Assembly (NCBI RefSeq): GCF_014196615.1
Contig: NZ_JACIDY010000003.1
Span: forward strand, 186,001 to 250,000
Direction: 5' to 3'
Length of the DNA: 64,000 nucleotides
Source: Novosphingobium fluoreni
GTDB taxonomy: Bacteria; Pseudomonadota; Alphaproteobacteria; Sphingomonadales; Sphingomonadaceae
Shown here: piece by piece, positions 46,291-55,185 of the stretch
Position numbering within the stretch: position 1 is the first letter of the stretch
Layout of the letters: every line of letters starts with the position of its first letter
Notes under the pieces: generated by a model
Told to the model about the DNA's origin: nothing
The model's database searches: none
Seen by the model: only the letters and a program-made list of their open reading frames with translations
Translations under genes and position numbers: made by a program

Positions 46291-47052
46291 TCACTCAGCC
46301 ACGCCTTCTTCCGCGGGTTTCTGCTCAGGCGTAGGGCGGAACGGGCCGGTATAGAGGTGGCCGGCCAGCACCGAGTGCAGCACGGCGGATGTGCGATCCG
46401 AAACCCCCAGCTTGCGAAAGGCGCGGCGCACGTAACTGTCGACGGTCTCGGCCGAGATGCCGAGAATCTCAGCGATGACCGAATTGCTCTTGCCCATCGC
46501 GATCCAGTACACGACGTCCAGTTCCCGCTCGGACAAGCGCACGTCGAGAGGGTCTTGCGTGTCGATCAGCTCGCAATAGCGCAGGAATGACATTTGCGCG
46601 ATCGCATGCGCGGCGGCGGCGGTTTCCTCATCGGTCTGGCTATCGGGCCCGGCGGGCAATCCGACGAAGCCGGTGCGCGCCCCTGGACCATACGTGGGCA
46701 AGGCCAAGCCCTCTTCGAAACCCAGGTCGGCAAGGAAAGCATAGAAAGCCGTTTCGCCCCGCCCGGGCGGCTCGATCGCGCGCGCCTCGCTCCAACGGAT
46801 CGGACCGGCTTGACGCAACGCCAGATCGGGCAACGGGTCCTCATAGCGCAAGCGCTCCGGGTAAGCGGTCGACCATTCCGGCGCCATGTTGTTGGCGCTA
46901 TGGACCCGCCCGAACCGCTTGTCCGACGTGACTGGCGTTACAAAATACGCCTGCGGAAACCCGATCGCGGCGAAGGCCTGCATCGTCGCTTCACGCAGTG
47001 CAAGAACCGATTTGACGGCGCGCAGTCCTGCCAGACCCGTGCGTAGCTGCAT
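46291..47052 (-). CDS. LuxR-family regulator with autoinducer-binding-like domain (LuxR solo)
   Basis: A 253-residue regulator with an N-terminal autoinducer-binding-like domain and a C-terminal HTH. The N-terminal part has conserved positions of the family (WSTAYPERLRYEDPLPDLA, IRWSEA, then FYAFLADLGFEEGLALPTYG). The HTH is LSERELDVVYWIAMGKSNSV, then ISAETVDSYVRRAFRKLGVS. No luxI synthase is found in the window, so it behaves as a solo that may sense acyl-homoserine lactones made elsewhere or another small molecule. It is convergent with the oxidase operon. Confidence 0.85.
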   Translation of the reverse strand: MQLRTGLAGLRAVKSVLALREATMQAFAAIGFPQAYFVTPVTSDKRFGRVHSANNMAPEWSTAYPERLRYEDPLPDLALRQAGPIRWSEARAIEPPGRGETAFYAFLADLGFEEGLALPTYGPGARTGFVGLPAGPDSQTDEETAAAAHAIAQMSFLRYCELIDTQDPLDVRLSERELDVVYWIAMGKSNSVIAEILGISAETVDSYVRRAFRKLGVSDRTSAVLHSVLAGHLYTGPFRPTPEQKPAEEGVAE

Positions 47053-47303
47053 TCAACCCTCCAGCAGCGCTCTGTTCTAGCCACTCCGCGACAAGGAAGT
47101 GGATACGCTGTGGTGCCATTCATGCAGCCCGGGTGCGGGACTTGTCATCAGCAAAATCGCAGCACGCATGCACTCCGATCCGCCAAGCGCGATTTGGGCA
47201 ATTTTGCGATGACGATCGCGCCCATTACGCACGGAAATGGCGCGCCCGTTCGAACACAATTCAAACTAGTCTTTAAACTCAGGGCGACCAATTTCTCTGA
47301 AAT

Positions 47304-47380
47304 TGGCGCGCCCGACAGGGTTCGAACCTGTGACCCCAAGCTTAGAAGGCTCGTGCTCTATCCAGCTGAGCTACGGGCGC
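47304..47380 (-). tRNA. tRNA-Arg (TCT)
   Basis: On the reverse strand: acceptor GCGCCCG / CGGGCGC, D arm AGCTCAGCTGGATAGAGC, anticodon loop CTTCTAA with anticodon TCT (reads AGA), T arm ACAGGTTCGAACCCTGT, and encoded CCA. Confidence 0.97.
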
Positions 47381-47499
47381 GCGCGGTGCCGCCATAGCGC
47401 GGATCGCTCGTCACGCAAACGGCGCGTGGGTCCAAATCGTGGAGCCGGCCATTGCAAATGCCCTTTGCCGGCGCCCTATCCCGCGTTACGCACAAGGGC

Positions 47500-48288
47500 A
47501 TGAACGAACCCACGCTCTCCCGCCTGGATGGCACGACCGGTGCGCGCCGGCATTTTCGCTATTTCGATTATGTGATGGCCGCTTTCGTCGCGATCCTGCT
47601 GCTGTCCAATCTGATCGGCGCGGCCAAGCTGGCGACCTGGCAGGGATTCACGTTCGGCGCGGGCATCCTGTTCTTCCCGGTCAGCTATGTCATCGGGGAC
47701 GTGCTGACGGAGGTCTATGGCTATGCCAACGCGCGTCGCTGCGTATGGATGGGCTTTTTCGCGCTGATCTTCATGGCCTTCATGAGCTTTGTCGTAGTCG
47801 CCATGCCGCCCGCCGCAGACTGGGGCTGCGCCGCCAGCGCCGATCCGCTCTACGCCGGAATCATTGCTAAGACGAGCGCAGGCCAAGTCTGTCAGACGAC
47901 ATATGTATCGGTATTCGGCAGCACGTGGCGGATCGTCCTTGCCTCCTTGATGGCGTTCTGGGCGGGCGAATTCGTCAATTCGTTTGTCCTTGCGCGCATG
48001 AAGGTGTGGACGGGCGGCAGGCATTTGTGGGCCCGCACCATCGGCTCCACCGTGTTCGGCCAGGCCGTGGACAGCGCGATCTTCTATCCGGTGGCTTTTC
48101 TGGGCACCTGGACGACGCATTCCGTTCTGGTGGTGATGGTTACCAATTGGGCAATGAAAGTCCTGTGGGAAGCGGTGCTGACCCCGGTGACCTATGCCGT
48201 AGTCGGCATGCTAAAGCGCCGCGAAGGCGTGGATGTGTTCGATGAGGGCACGGATTTCTCCCCCTTCGCAAAGGCGCGCGTGGTTTGA
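47500..48288 (+). CDS. Queuosine precursor transporter (YhhQ/QPTR family)
   Basis: Inner-membrane importer of preQ0/preQ1, precursors of the tRNA-modified base queuosine. The 262-residue product has about six helices and the family features FFPVSYVIGDVLTEVYGYAN, ARRCVWMGFFALIFMAF, WAGEFVNSFVLARMKVWTGG, and RTIGSTVFGQAVDSAIFYPV. The DVLTEVYG and GSTxxGQxxDS motifs are diagnostic. I chose the ATG at 47500 (MNEPTLSRLD); the frame extends to 47452. No preQ1 riboswitch was recognisable in the 120 bases between tRNA-Arg and the start. Confidence 0.92.
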   Translation: MNEPTLSRLDGTTGARRHFRYFDYVMAAFVAILLLSNLIGAAKLATWQGFTFGAGILFFPVSYVIGDVLTEVYGYANARRCVWMGFFALIFMAFMSFVVVAMPPAADWGCAASADPLYAGIIAKTSAGQVCQTTYVSVFGSTWRIVLASLMAFWAGEFVNSFVLARMKVWTGGRHLWARTIGSTVFGQAVDSAIFYPVAFLGTWTTHSVLVVMVTNWAMKVLWEAVLTPVTYAVVGMLKRREGVDVFDEGTDFSPFAKARVV

Positions 48289-48323
48289 CGCGAAGCCCCG
48301 CGCACGGCTAGGCCCGCGCCACG

Positions 48324-49412
48324 ATGGCGCTTGACCGCATCCTGCTTTCCAATTTTCGCAATCACCGCGACACGCAGGTCGAGGGGACCGCTCGCTTCAA
48401 TTTGCTGGTCGGTGAAAACGGTGCCGGCAAGACCAACGTGCTGGAAGCGATCTCGCTGTTCGCCCCGGGCCGGGGAATGCGCCGCGCCGCCCTTGGCGAC
48501 ATGCCCCGCCATGGCGGCGGCGGCGGCTTCGCGGTCAGCGCCGACCTTGGCGGGCTCGGCGAGCCGGTGCGTCTGGGGACGGGTATCGCGCAAGACCGGC
48601 CCGGACGGCGCGTGGTTCAGATCAATGGCGCGGAGGCCCCGGCCGTGCGCTTGGGGGAATGGCTCTCCATCGGATGGCTCACCCCCGCGATGGACCGTCT
48701 CTTTTCCGAAAGCGCGGGCGGACGGCGACGGTTCCTGGACAGGCTGGTGCTGGCGCTGCGGCCCGGCCATGCCACCAATGCTAGCCGGTTGGAAAACGCG
48801 CTTCGCGAACGCAACAGCATGCTCACGGACGAGCGAGCACCCGATCCGCGATGGCTCGACGCAATCGAAGCGCAAATCGCGGAGGTAGGCGCGCAAGTAG
48901 CGCAGGCCCGGTTGGAGACGGTGGAAGGGCTGGACGCCGCCCTCGCCAGTTTGCCGGACTCGCCTTTCGCACGGCCGCAATTGCAGTACCGCGCGGGCGG
49001 CCCCCTGCCCCGCGATGCGCTGGCGGCCGCCCTGCGAGACGGTCGATCGCGCGATCGCGCGGCGCAACGCACGCTGACCGGGCCGCACCGTGACGAATTG
49101 GAGGTCGTGCTGGCGGCCAAGAACCAACCGGCGGCGGATTGCTCTACCGGCGAGCAGAAGGCCATGCTGATCGCGATCGTTATGGCTCACTCGGCGCTGC
49201 TGGAGAGTGTCGGCGAGCGTCGGCCCCGGCTGCTGCTGCTGGACGAAGTCGCGGCGCATCTCGATCCGATCCGCCGGGAAGCCTTGTTCGAGCGATTGCG
49301 AGCCGGCGCGGCGCAAGTATGGCTAACCGGCACCGAGGCGGCGCCCTTCTCGGCCATCCTGCGCGAAGCGTCCGTGTGGAGCGTAGAAGGCGGCATGGTT
49401 TCGCGCCGCTGA
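48324..49412 (+). CDS. recF: DNA replication and repair protein RecF
   Basis: SMC-like ATPase that loads RecA at single-strand gaps with RecO and RecR. The 362-residue product has LLSNFRNHRDTQ, Walker A GENGAGKT (30-37), TGPHRDELEVVLAAKNQPAA, the ABC signature-like CSTGEQKAMLIAIVMAHS, and Walker B LLLDEVAAHLDPIRR. It is not next to dnaA or dnaN, so the classical dnaA-dnaN-recF-gyrB order is broken here. It starts 35 bases after the queuosine-precursor transporter. Confidence 0.94.
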   Translation: MALDRILLSNFRNHRDTQVEGTARFNLLVGENGAGKTNVLEAISLFAPGRGMRRAALGDMPRHGGGGGFAVSADLGGLGEPVRLGTGIAQDRPGRRVVQINGAEAPAVRLGEWLSIGWLTPAMDRLFSESAGGRRRFLDRLVLALRPGHATNASRLENALRERNSMLTDERAPDPRWLDAIEAQIAEVGAQVAQARLETVEGLDAALASLPDSPFARPQLQYRAGGPLPRDALAAALRDGRSRDRAAQRTLTGPHRDELEVVLAAKNQPAADCSTGEQKAMLIAIVMAHSALLESVGERRPRLLLLDEVAAHLDPIRREALFERLRAGAAQVWLTGTEAAPFSAILREASVWSVEGGMVSRR

Positions 49413-49452
49413 CGACGTAGTCTTCCGCTCGATCATCGCGGAGAAGAACACT

Positions 49453-50151
49453 TCAACCTTTCGGCAGCGCCTCCGCCACGTCGTCAACCGTCGCCGCCAC
49501 CATTTCTTCCACGCCCAGCGCAGTTGGATGAACGCGGTCAGGCTGAACCAGATCGGGCTTGTCCATCAACGGCTGCAGGAAGAACGGGACCAGCACCGCA
49601 CCATATTTGTGGGCCAAAGACGGATAGATCGGATTGAAATCCCGCGCATAATCCTGGCTCAACATCGGCGCCGCCATCATCCCCAGCACCATGATCCGGA
49701 TACCGCGCTGGTTCAGCACCGCCAGTATCCGGTCCAGGTTGGCACGGGTCTCCGCCGGAGGTTTGCCCTGCAGCATATCGTTGCCGCCCAGGCTAATTAT
49801 CACCAAGTCGGGCTTCGCCGTCTGCGCATCCAGAACGGAGGCCAGCCGTTGCAGCCCCTGCGCCGTGGTCTCCCCCGATATTCCCGCGTTGACGACCCGG
49901 GCGTTCACACCCCGAGAACGCAGCGCGCTCTCCAGCTTCGCCGGGTAGCTGTCTCCTTGGTCCAGCCCATATCCCGCAAGCAGCGAATCTCCGAAAGCCA
50001 GGATCGGCCGGTCAGGGCCCATCACCGGGATTGCCGGCGGCGCGTCGGCCAAGTCTTCGCTAGGTTTCGGGTCTGGTGGCGCGGCGCCGTTACAGCTGGC
50101 CAATGCCGCCATCCCTATCAAGACAAAGCAAAGTGCCGGACGACGCGCCAC
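49453..50151 (-). CDS. SGNH/GDSL lipoprotein esterase (TesA-like arylesterase)
   Basis: A 232-residue lipoprotein: from GTG 50151 the signal CFVLIGMAALASC has a LASC lipobox. The mature protein carries all SGNH blocks: block I ILAFGDSLLAGYGL with the catalytic Ser, the Gly block GISGETTAQG, the Asn block LGGNDMLQG, and the Asp/His block DRVHPT. The closest known group is the multifunctional esterase/thioesterase TesA. It follows the DUF805 gene by 8 bases in the same direction. The start is uncertain, since no strong ribosome site is visible and the open frame continues upstream through the DUF805 gene. Confidence 0.85.
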   Translation of the reverse strand: MARRPALCFVLIGMAALASCNGAAPPDPKPSEDLADAPPAIPVMGPDRPILAFGDSLLAGYGLDQGDSYPAKLESALRSRGVNARVVNAGISGETTAQGLQRLASVLDAQTAKPDLVIISLGGNDMLQGKPPAETRANLDRILAVLNQRGIRIMVLGMMAAPMLSQDYARDFNPIYPSLAHKYGAVLVPFFLQPLMDKPDLVQPDRVHPTALGVEEMVAATVDDVAEALPKG

Positions 50152-50159
50152 GCCAAGGC

Positions 50160-50621
50160 TCAGGCGAACACCTCGGCGCTGGATGGGTCTTTCGGATCGG
50201 GGCCGAAGCGGTTTGGCCCGCGCGTACCGGGAAGCAGCGTGATCACCAGGAAGGCGATGCTGACGAGAAAGCCGACCAGCGGGATCATCGAAAGAACCAC
50301 GAAGCCCAGATACCACCAGCCGCTCATGTCGCGATCGTGTAGGCGGCGCACGGTGACGGCTATGGTTGGGATGATCGTGGCCAGCCAGTATATCAGGAAC
50401 AGAATGCCCATCCCGCCGAACAGGACGGTCATGGCCGCGCTGTAGCTGTCCGTTCCCACGTCGCGGAAGGATTGCCAGGACCCGGTCGTACCCAGGATCA
50501 GCGCGGTCAAAACGGCATAGACGATGACGTTGAACAGAGCGAAGGCCCAGAACTCCAGCCGGCGGGAACGGCCCCTGAAATCCGCGTAACGCCGGAACGG
50601 CAGGATCATGTATTCGAACAT
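50160..50621 (-). CDS. DUF805 family inner-membrane protein
   Basis: A 153-residue protein with four hydrophobic helices. The family signature is clear: MILPFRRYADFRGRSRRLEF followed by WAFALFNVIVYAVL, and later TVRRLHDRDMSGWWYLGFVV. It ends in a Pro/Gly-rich tail (GTRGPNRFGPDP). Function is unknown across the family. I chose the ATG at 50621, preceded by AGGGG; the frame is open to 50735 but the conserved start fits MFEYMIL. It is probably co-transcribed with the esterase. Confidence 0.86.
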   Translation of the reverse strand: MFEYMILPFRRYADFRGRSRRLEFWAFALFNVIVYAVLTALILGTTGSWQSFRDVGTDSYSAAMTVLFGGMGILFLIYWLATIIPTIAVTVRRLHDRDMSGWWYLGFVVLSMIPLVGFLVSIAFLVITLLPGTRGPNRFGPDPKDPSSAEVFA

Positions 50622-50818
50622 GGATTGGCCCCTGTTTTTATTGCACCCATCCCGATGATACCGGTAAAAACCGGGTGCGAAAGTCGAAATGATGGAACGC
50701 GAAACATGCTCGCTGGTTCTGGCAAGCTTGCCCAACGGGGCGATTTCGATTAAGGGCGCCCGGATTGTGCGGTGCAGCGAAGCATCGCGGTACCACTCCT
50801 CGAACTTACAGGCCTATC

Positions 50819-52651
50819 ATGTCAGCCCCGCTTCCGCTGCGCAATATCGCGATCATCGCGCACGTCGACCATGGCAAGACCACGCTCGTCGATCAACTTT
50901 TCCGCCAGTCCGGCACCTTCCGCGACAACCAGCGCGTGGAAGAGCGCGCGATGGACTCCAACGATCTTGAAAAGGAGCGCGGGATCACGATTCTCGCGAA
51001 GCCGACTTCGGTGGAGTGGAACGGTTACCGCATCAACATCGTCGACACCCCCGGCCACGCCGATTTCGGCGCCGAGGTGGAGCGCATCCTCTCGATGGTG
51101 GACGGCGTGATCCTGCTGGTCGACAGCTCGGAAGGCGCGATGCCGCAGACCAAGTTCGTGACTGGCAAGGCGCTGGGCCTTGGCCTCAAGCCGATCGTGG
51201 TGGTCAACAAGATCGACCGTCCCGATGGCCGCCATGCCGAAGTGCTGGACGAGGTGTTCGACTTGTTCGTCAGCCTCGACGCGAATGACGAGCAGTTGGA
51301 CTTCCCGACCCTCTACGCGTCGGGCCGCAACGGCTACGCCAGCGAGGATCCCGATGCGCGTGAAGGCACGCTGACCCCGCTGTTCGAAAAGATCGTGGAG
51401 CATGTCCCGGCGCCTGCCGCCGATGTCGATGGCCCGTTCAAGTTCCTCGTCACCCTGCTCGATCGTGACAACTTCCTGGGCCGTATCCTCACCGGCAAGG
51501 TTCAGTCCGGCACCGTGAAGGTCAACGATCCGATCCGCGCGTTGGATAACGACGGCAACATCGTTGAAGTGGGCCGCGCTTCCAAGCTGCTCGCTTTCCA
51601 TGGCCTCGATCGCGTTCCGGTCGAGGAAGCCAAGGCGGGTGATATCATCTCGATCGCCGGCCTGACCACCGCGACCGTCTCGAACACGATCGCCGACATG
51701 TCGGTGACCGAACCGCTGCACGCGCAGCCGATCGATCCGCCGACACTGTCAATGCGCTTCGCCGTCAACGATTCGCCGATGGCTGGTCGTGAAGGCAGCA
51801 AGGTGACCAGCCGCATGATCCGTGACCGCCTGGCGCGCGAAGCGGAATCGAATGTCGCCATCCGCGTGACCGAGAGCGCCGACAAGGACAGCTTTGAAGT
51901 GGCCGGCCGTGGCGAACTTCAGCTGGGCGTCGTCATCGAGACGATGCGCCGCGAAGGGTTCGAACTGGGTATCAGCCGCCCGCGCGTGCTGTTCGGCACC
52001 GACGAGCAAGGCAAGCCGACCGAGCCTTACGAAACCGTCGTGATCGACGTCGACGATGAGTTCTCCGGCACGGTCGTCGAGAAGATGGCTGTCCGCAAGG
52101 GCGAGATGACCGACATGCGCCCGTCGGGCGGCGGCAAGACCCGCATCACGTTCTCCGCCCCGTCGCGTGGCCTGATCGGTTATCATGGCGAGTTCCTTTC
52201 GGACACGCGCGGCACCGGCATCATGAACCGCCTGTTCGAGAAGTATGGCCCACACCGCGGCCCGATCGCCGGTCGCAAGAACGGCGTGTTGATCTCGAAC
52301 GGCGCCGGTGAAGCCGTTGCCTATGCGCTTGGCCCGCTTGAAGAGCGCGGCGTCCTGTTCGTCGGTGTCGGCGAGCCGCTGTACGAGGGCATGATCATCG
52401 GCGAAAACGCCAAGCCGGACGATCTTGAAGTGAACCCGATGAAGTCCAAGCAGCTGACGAACTTCCGTTCGACCGGCAAGGACGACGCCATCCGCCTCAC
52501 GCCGCCGCGCGTGATGACGCTGGAACAGGCGATCGCGTACATCGATGACGATGAGATGGTGGAAGTGACCCCCAAGTCGATCCGCTTGCGCAAGGCTCTC
52601 CTGGATCCGAACGAGCGCAAGAAGGCCAGCCGCAAGAAGAACGCTGCCTGA
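50819..52651 (+). CDS. typA: Ribosome-associated translational GTPase TypA/BipA
   Basis: Elongation-factor-like GTPase that binds the ribosome and supports 50S assembly and stress or cold adaptation. At 610 residues it matches TypA. G1 is AHVDHGKTT (14-22), the switch region is [20 protein letters not shown]3 is DTPGHADFG, and G4 is NKIDRPD. The later domains include [20 protein letters not shown] and the TypA-specific C-terminal domain ([19 protein letters not shown]). I chose the ATG at 50819 ([19 protein letters not shown]). A strong terminator follows the gene. Confidence 0.97.
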   Translation: MSAPLPLRNIAIIAHVDHGKTTLVDQLFRQSGTFRDNQRVEERAMDSNDLEKERGITILAKPTSVEWNGYRINIVDTPGHADFGAEVERILSMVDGVILLVDSSEGAMPQTKFVTGKALGLGLKPIVVVNKIDRPDGRHAEVLDEVFDLFVSLDANDEQLDFPTLYASGRNGYASEDPDAREGTLTPLFEKIVEHVPAPAADVDGPFKFLVTLLDRDNFLGRILTGKVQSGTVKVNDPIRALDNDGNIVEVGRASKLLAFHGLDRVPVEEAKAGDIISIAGLTTATVSNTIADMSVTEPLHAQPIDPPTLSMRFAVNDSPMAGREGSKVTSRMIRDRLAREAESNVAIRVTESADKDSFEVAGRGELQLGVVIETMRREGFELGISRPRVLFGTDEQGKPTEPYETVVIDVDDEFSGTVVEKMAVRKGEMTDMRPSGGGKTRITFSAPSRGLIGYHGEFLSDTRGTGIMNRLFEKYGPHRGPIAGRKNGVLISNGAGEAVAYALGPLEERGVLFVGVGEPLYEGMIIGENAKPDDLEVNPMKSKQLTNFRSTGKDDAIRLTPPRVMTLEQAIAYIDDDEMVEVTPKSIRLRKALLDPNERKKASRKKNAA

Positions 52652-52693
52652 GAATAATTAGGGTCGGCATCCGCTGACCCGGCAAACCACATT

Positions 52694-52729
52694 ACGGGCG
52701 GGGCGATCGAAATCGCCTCGCCCGTTTTT
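52694..52729 (+). terminator. Intrinsic terminator after typA
   Basis: A long stem (ACGGGCG-GGCGAT / ATCGCC-CGCCCGT) with a CGAA loop, followed by TTTTT. Confidence 0.88.
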
Positions 52730-52949
52730 GCATCTTCTGAGTTCGCGCAAATACGCGCGCGCCTCATCGATAAAATCTCGAAAAGGGCACCCGCCACACC
52801 GACCGTTCATAACGGCGTTCGGTTTCCTGAACAATAGCTGCAATAGCTGTCCGCGATTGGTTCAGCCAAGCACCGCTATACGAGTCTCAACACTTGATGC
52901 GCGAACAGCCAGGCAGTGGCGACGCCTCCGTCAAGCAAGGAGACCGATC

Positions 52950-53321
52950 ATGGACTTCGTCAAGAAAACAGTTCTAGCTACCACGCTCGCCGCCAGCGCA
53001 CTGGCGACCGCGTCACCCGCCACGGCGCGTGACTATTATCGCGATTATAATCGCCGGGGTAATGACACGGCTGCCATAGCTGTCGGTGCTGGTATCGTGG
53101 GACTGGCGATCGGCGCGATTGCTGCGTCCAATTCGAACCGCCACTACCGCGATCGGTACTATTACGACCGTCGCTATTATCGTGATGGTGGGGATTATTA
53201 TCGTAACCAGTATTACTACCGCCAGAACCCGTACTACAACCAGTATCGCGGGCGGGACTATTGGGGGTACGACTACGGCCGTGGCTACGACAATGGGTAT
53301 TGGGGCCGCCGCGGTTACTGA
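52950..53321 (+). CDS. Secreted Tyr/Arg-rich glycine-zipper protein, copy 1
   Basis: A 123-residue exported protein: signal peptide MDFVKKTVLATTLAASALAT, cleavage near PATA-RDYY, then a short glycine-zipper helix (TAAIAVGAGIVGLAIGAIAA), then about 60 residues dominated by Tyr, Arg, Asp and Asn (DRYYYDRRYYRDGGDYYRN). CAAGGAGA precedes the ATG. The glycine zipper could insert in or cross the envelope. It is a paralogue of the protein at 54525, with the same order of signal, zipper and Tyr-rich tail. The role is unknown; adhesion, metal binding or an envelope-stress function are possible. Confidence 0.78.
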   Translation: MDFVKKTVLATTLAASALATASPATARDYYRDYNRRGNDTAAIAVGAGIVGLAIGAIAASNSNRHYRDRYYYDRRYYRDGGDYYRNQYYYRQNPYYNQYRGRDYWGYDYGRGYDNGYWGRRGY

Positions 53322-53370
53322 TTTTGCTTAGCCTGACAGCGGCTCCCCTTGCACGCTGTCCAGGCAAACT

Positions 53371-53403
53371 GGCGCCCGGCTCGCAAGAGCCGGGCGCCTT
53401 TTT
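53371..53403 (+). terminator. Intrinsic terminator between convergent genes
   Basis: A perfect 12-base-pair stem GGCGCCCGGCTC / GAGCCGGGCGCC with a GCAA loop and TTTTT. It ends copy 1 of the Tyr-rich gene and lies just before the stop of the convergent barrel gene. Confidence 0.9.
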
Positions 53404-53421
53404 ACATCGTGATCAATCGGC

Positions 53422-54276
53422 TCAGAAGTGGAAGCCGACGGTCGCACGCAGCGAATGGAAGTTGAAATCGCTGTTCGTCAGCTTGATGTTCGAACCATTG
53501 CCGCCACCCGTCAGGAAGGGATTCGTGACAGGCGCAGTTCCGCGATCAACGGCTACGTTGTACTTGTTGTCCTTGTAGCGATTGTAGAGGTACTCAACGC
53601 CCAGGCTGACGTTGTTCGTCACCATGATCTCGGCGCCGCCGCCGGCCTGCCAGCCCCACACCATCTTGCCGTCACGATTTTCCGAGAAGGAATTCGCGGC
53701 GTTGGTGGTGAAGAAAGAATGGTTGATCTTGGCCATGCCGCCACCGCCCGTGACATAGAACAGCGCACCGCCGCCCGGCGTGTAACCTGCACGCAGACGA
53801 CCCGACACGTTGTACCTCAGCTCACGCTCGAACGTATAGCTGGCGGGGGTGGTGCTGAAACCGGTGGTCCGGTCAACAGCTTCGTTCTTGCTGGCTTCGA
53901 CGAGGCCACCGAAAACGAAGTTGTTCATGCGGTAATCGTAACCGATACGGCCACCGTACTCGATCCCGTCCTTGTCACCACGGCAACCGCTAGCGCGGGT
54001 CGCGCCCTGAGCAGCACCGTCACAGAAGCCTGGTGCGAATGCGTTGCCGCCGTTGGCGAGCGTTACAACATCATTATAGCGACCGTCACGATTAGTGTCG
54101 AAACGCAGCGAGTCGCCAGTATCCTTGCCGCGTGAGGCAGAGCCGAAGAACCCCTGGATGTATGGGCCGCTGAAGTGGCCATCGCGATCCGGTCCGGCAT
54201 CCTGCGCGAAAGCCGGCATTGCGACCGCAGCGGCTAGGCCGAGAGCGATTGCGGTCATGGTGGAACGTATCTGCAT
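53422..54276 (-). CDS. Outer-membrane beta-barrel protein (porin/OmpA-like barrel family)
   Basis: A 284-residue outer-membrane protein: signal MQIRSTMTAIALGLAAAVAM with cleavage after AFA, then alternating amphipathic strands (FSGPYIQGFFGSASRG, YGGRIGYDYRMNNFVFGGLV, WGWQAGGGAEIMVTNNVSLG) and a final strand ending HSLRATVGFHF. The terminal Phe is the BAM recognition signal. AGGAAGC precedes the ATG at 54276. It resembles eight-stranded barrels found in sphingomonad outer membranes. It lies between the two Tyr-rich glycine-zipper genes, divergent from copy 2. Confidence 0.85.
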   Translation of the reverse strand: MQIRSTMTAIALGLAAAVAMPAFAQDAGPDRDGHFSGPYIQGFFGSASRGKDTGDSLRFDTNRDGRYNDVVTLANGGNAFAPGFCDGAAQGATRASGCRGDKDGIEYGGRIGYDYRMNNFVFGGLVEASKNEAVDRTTGFSTTPASYTFERELRYNVSGRLRAGYTPGGGALFYVTGGGGMAKINHSFFTTNAANSFSENRDGKMVWGWQAGGGAEIMVTNNVSLGVEYLYNRYKDNKYNVAVDRGTAPVTNPFLTGGGNGSNIKLTNSDFNFHSLRATVGFHF

Positions 54277-54524
54277 GTAAGCTTCCTGATAAATTGGCTG
54301 AACTACCCTGCCCTTGGCTGCACTAAGTCTTGCGGGGCTGAAGGGTTTCCGCACGATATTCGCTTACCGGGAACCTGTGACATCGCTGCAACATTTATCA
54401 AGCGGACGCCCGGACCTGCGGGTTAAGACCCGGTTCAGCGCCTTTTTGGTCAACCCAAAGTGCTCGACCATTCGAGCCGCCCGCCGATCCGCCGTACTTG
54501 GCTGGCACGGAAGGGAGAATGAGA

Positions 54525-55058
54525 ATGAAGACGTTTTTCAAGACTGTAAGCGCGGTGGCGACCCTGGCGGTGGCGTCCCTGGGCCTTGTGCAAACCGCCG
54601 AAGCACGCCCTTATTGGGACCGTCGTGGTGATGACACCGCCATCGCGATCGGTGCCGGCCTGGTAGGCCTGGCGGTAGGCGCGGTGCTGGCCGATCGCGG
54701 CGATGGCCGCTACTACGACAACCGCTATTACCAAAGCCGCCGTTACGTGCGCGTCGCTGGTTACCCCGACTACTACTATTATTATGACGGTGCGCCGGGC
54801 CGCTACTACCGCGATCGGTATTTCGGACAATCTGGATACTATGGATATGGCTGGAACCGGGGTTACGGCGGTGATCGCTGGGGCCGTGGTTACGATCGGT
54901 GGGACCGCCGCGACTGGGATCGCCGGGGATGGTACGGTCGAGATTGGAATCGGCGTGACTGGGACCGGCGCGACCGGGCCTGGGATCGCGGTGACTGGCG
55001 CCGTGATCGCCGAAACTGGGAGCGACGCGATTGGGATCGCCGCGGCGGTCGCTGGTAA
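54525..55058 (+). CDS. Secreted Tyr/Arg/Asp/Trp-rich glycine-zipper protein, copy 2
   Basis: A 177-residue exported protein: signal MKTFFKTVSAVATLAVASLG with cleavage near AEA, a glycine zipper (TAIAIGAGLVGLAVGAVLAD), then a Tyr-rich stretch (PDYYYYYDGAPGRYYRDRY), and a C-terminal region of degenerate W-D-R-R repeats (RWDRRDWDRRGWYGRDW). AAGGGAGAATGAG precedes the ATG. It is a longer paralogue of the 52950 protein; the WDRR repeats are unique to this copy. The repetitive basic/acidic aromatic tail suggests a low-complexity envelope or matrix protein. Confidence 0.78.
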   Translation: MKTFFKTVSAVATLAVASLGLVQTAEARPYWDRRGDDTAIAIGAGLVGLAVGAVLADRGDGRYYDNRYYQSRRYVRVAGYPDYYYYYDGAPGRYYRDRYFGQSGYYGYGWNRGYGGDRWGRGYDRWDRRDWDRRGWYGRDWNRRDWDRRDRAWDRGDWRRDRRNWERRDWDRRGGRW

Positions 55059-55085
55059 GCGCTTCATATAAATGCCGAAACGTGG

Positions 55086-55113
55086 AGAGCCCGGCCGTGC
55101 GTCGGGCTCTTTT
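55086..55113 (+). terminator. Intrinsic terminator after Tyr-rich copy 2
   Basis: Stem AGAGCCCG / CGGGCTCT with a 9-base loop, then TTTT. Confidence 0.8.
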
Positions 55114-55185
55114 CTCATGCGCCGTCTTGCGATTGAACGCTCGGCGCTCGCCAAGTGCGATACGCACCGCTAAGGCGCAGCCACC

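Noticed and set aside
47110..47397. 95-codon forward frame containing RVRTCDPKLRRLVLYPAELR
   Set aside because: This is the antisense translation of tRNA-Arg, a well-known spurious annotation; similar frames occur opposite tRNA-Pro (13762-13956), tRNA-Asn (25834-26040) and tRNA-Thr (60890-61258).
47381..47499. preQ1 riboswitch upstream of the queuosine-precursor transporter
   Set aside because: No recognisable preQ1-I, -II or -III core was seen in this short gap.
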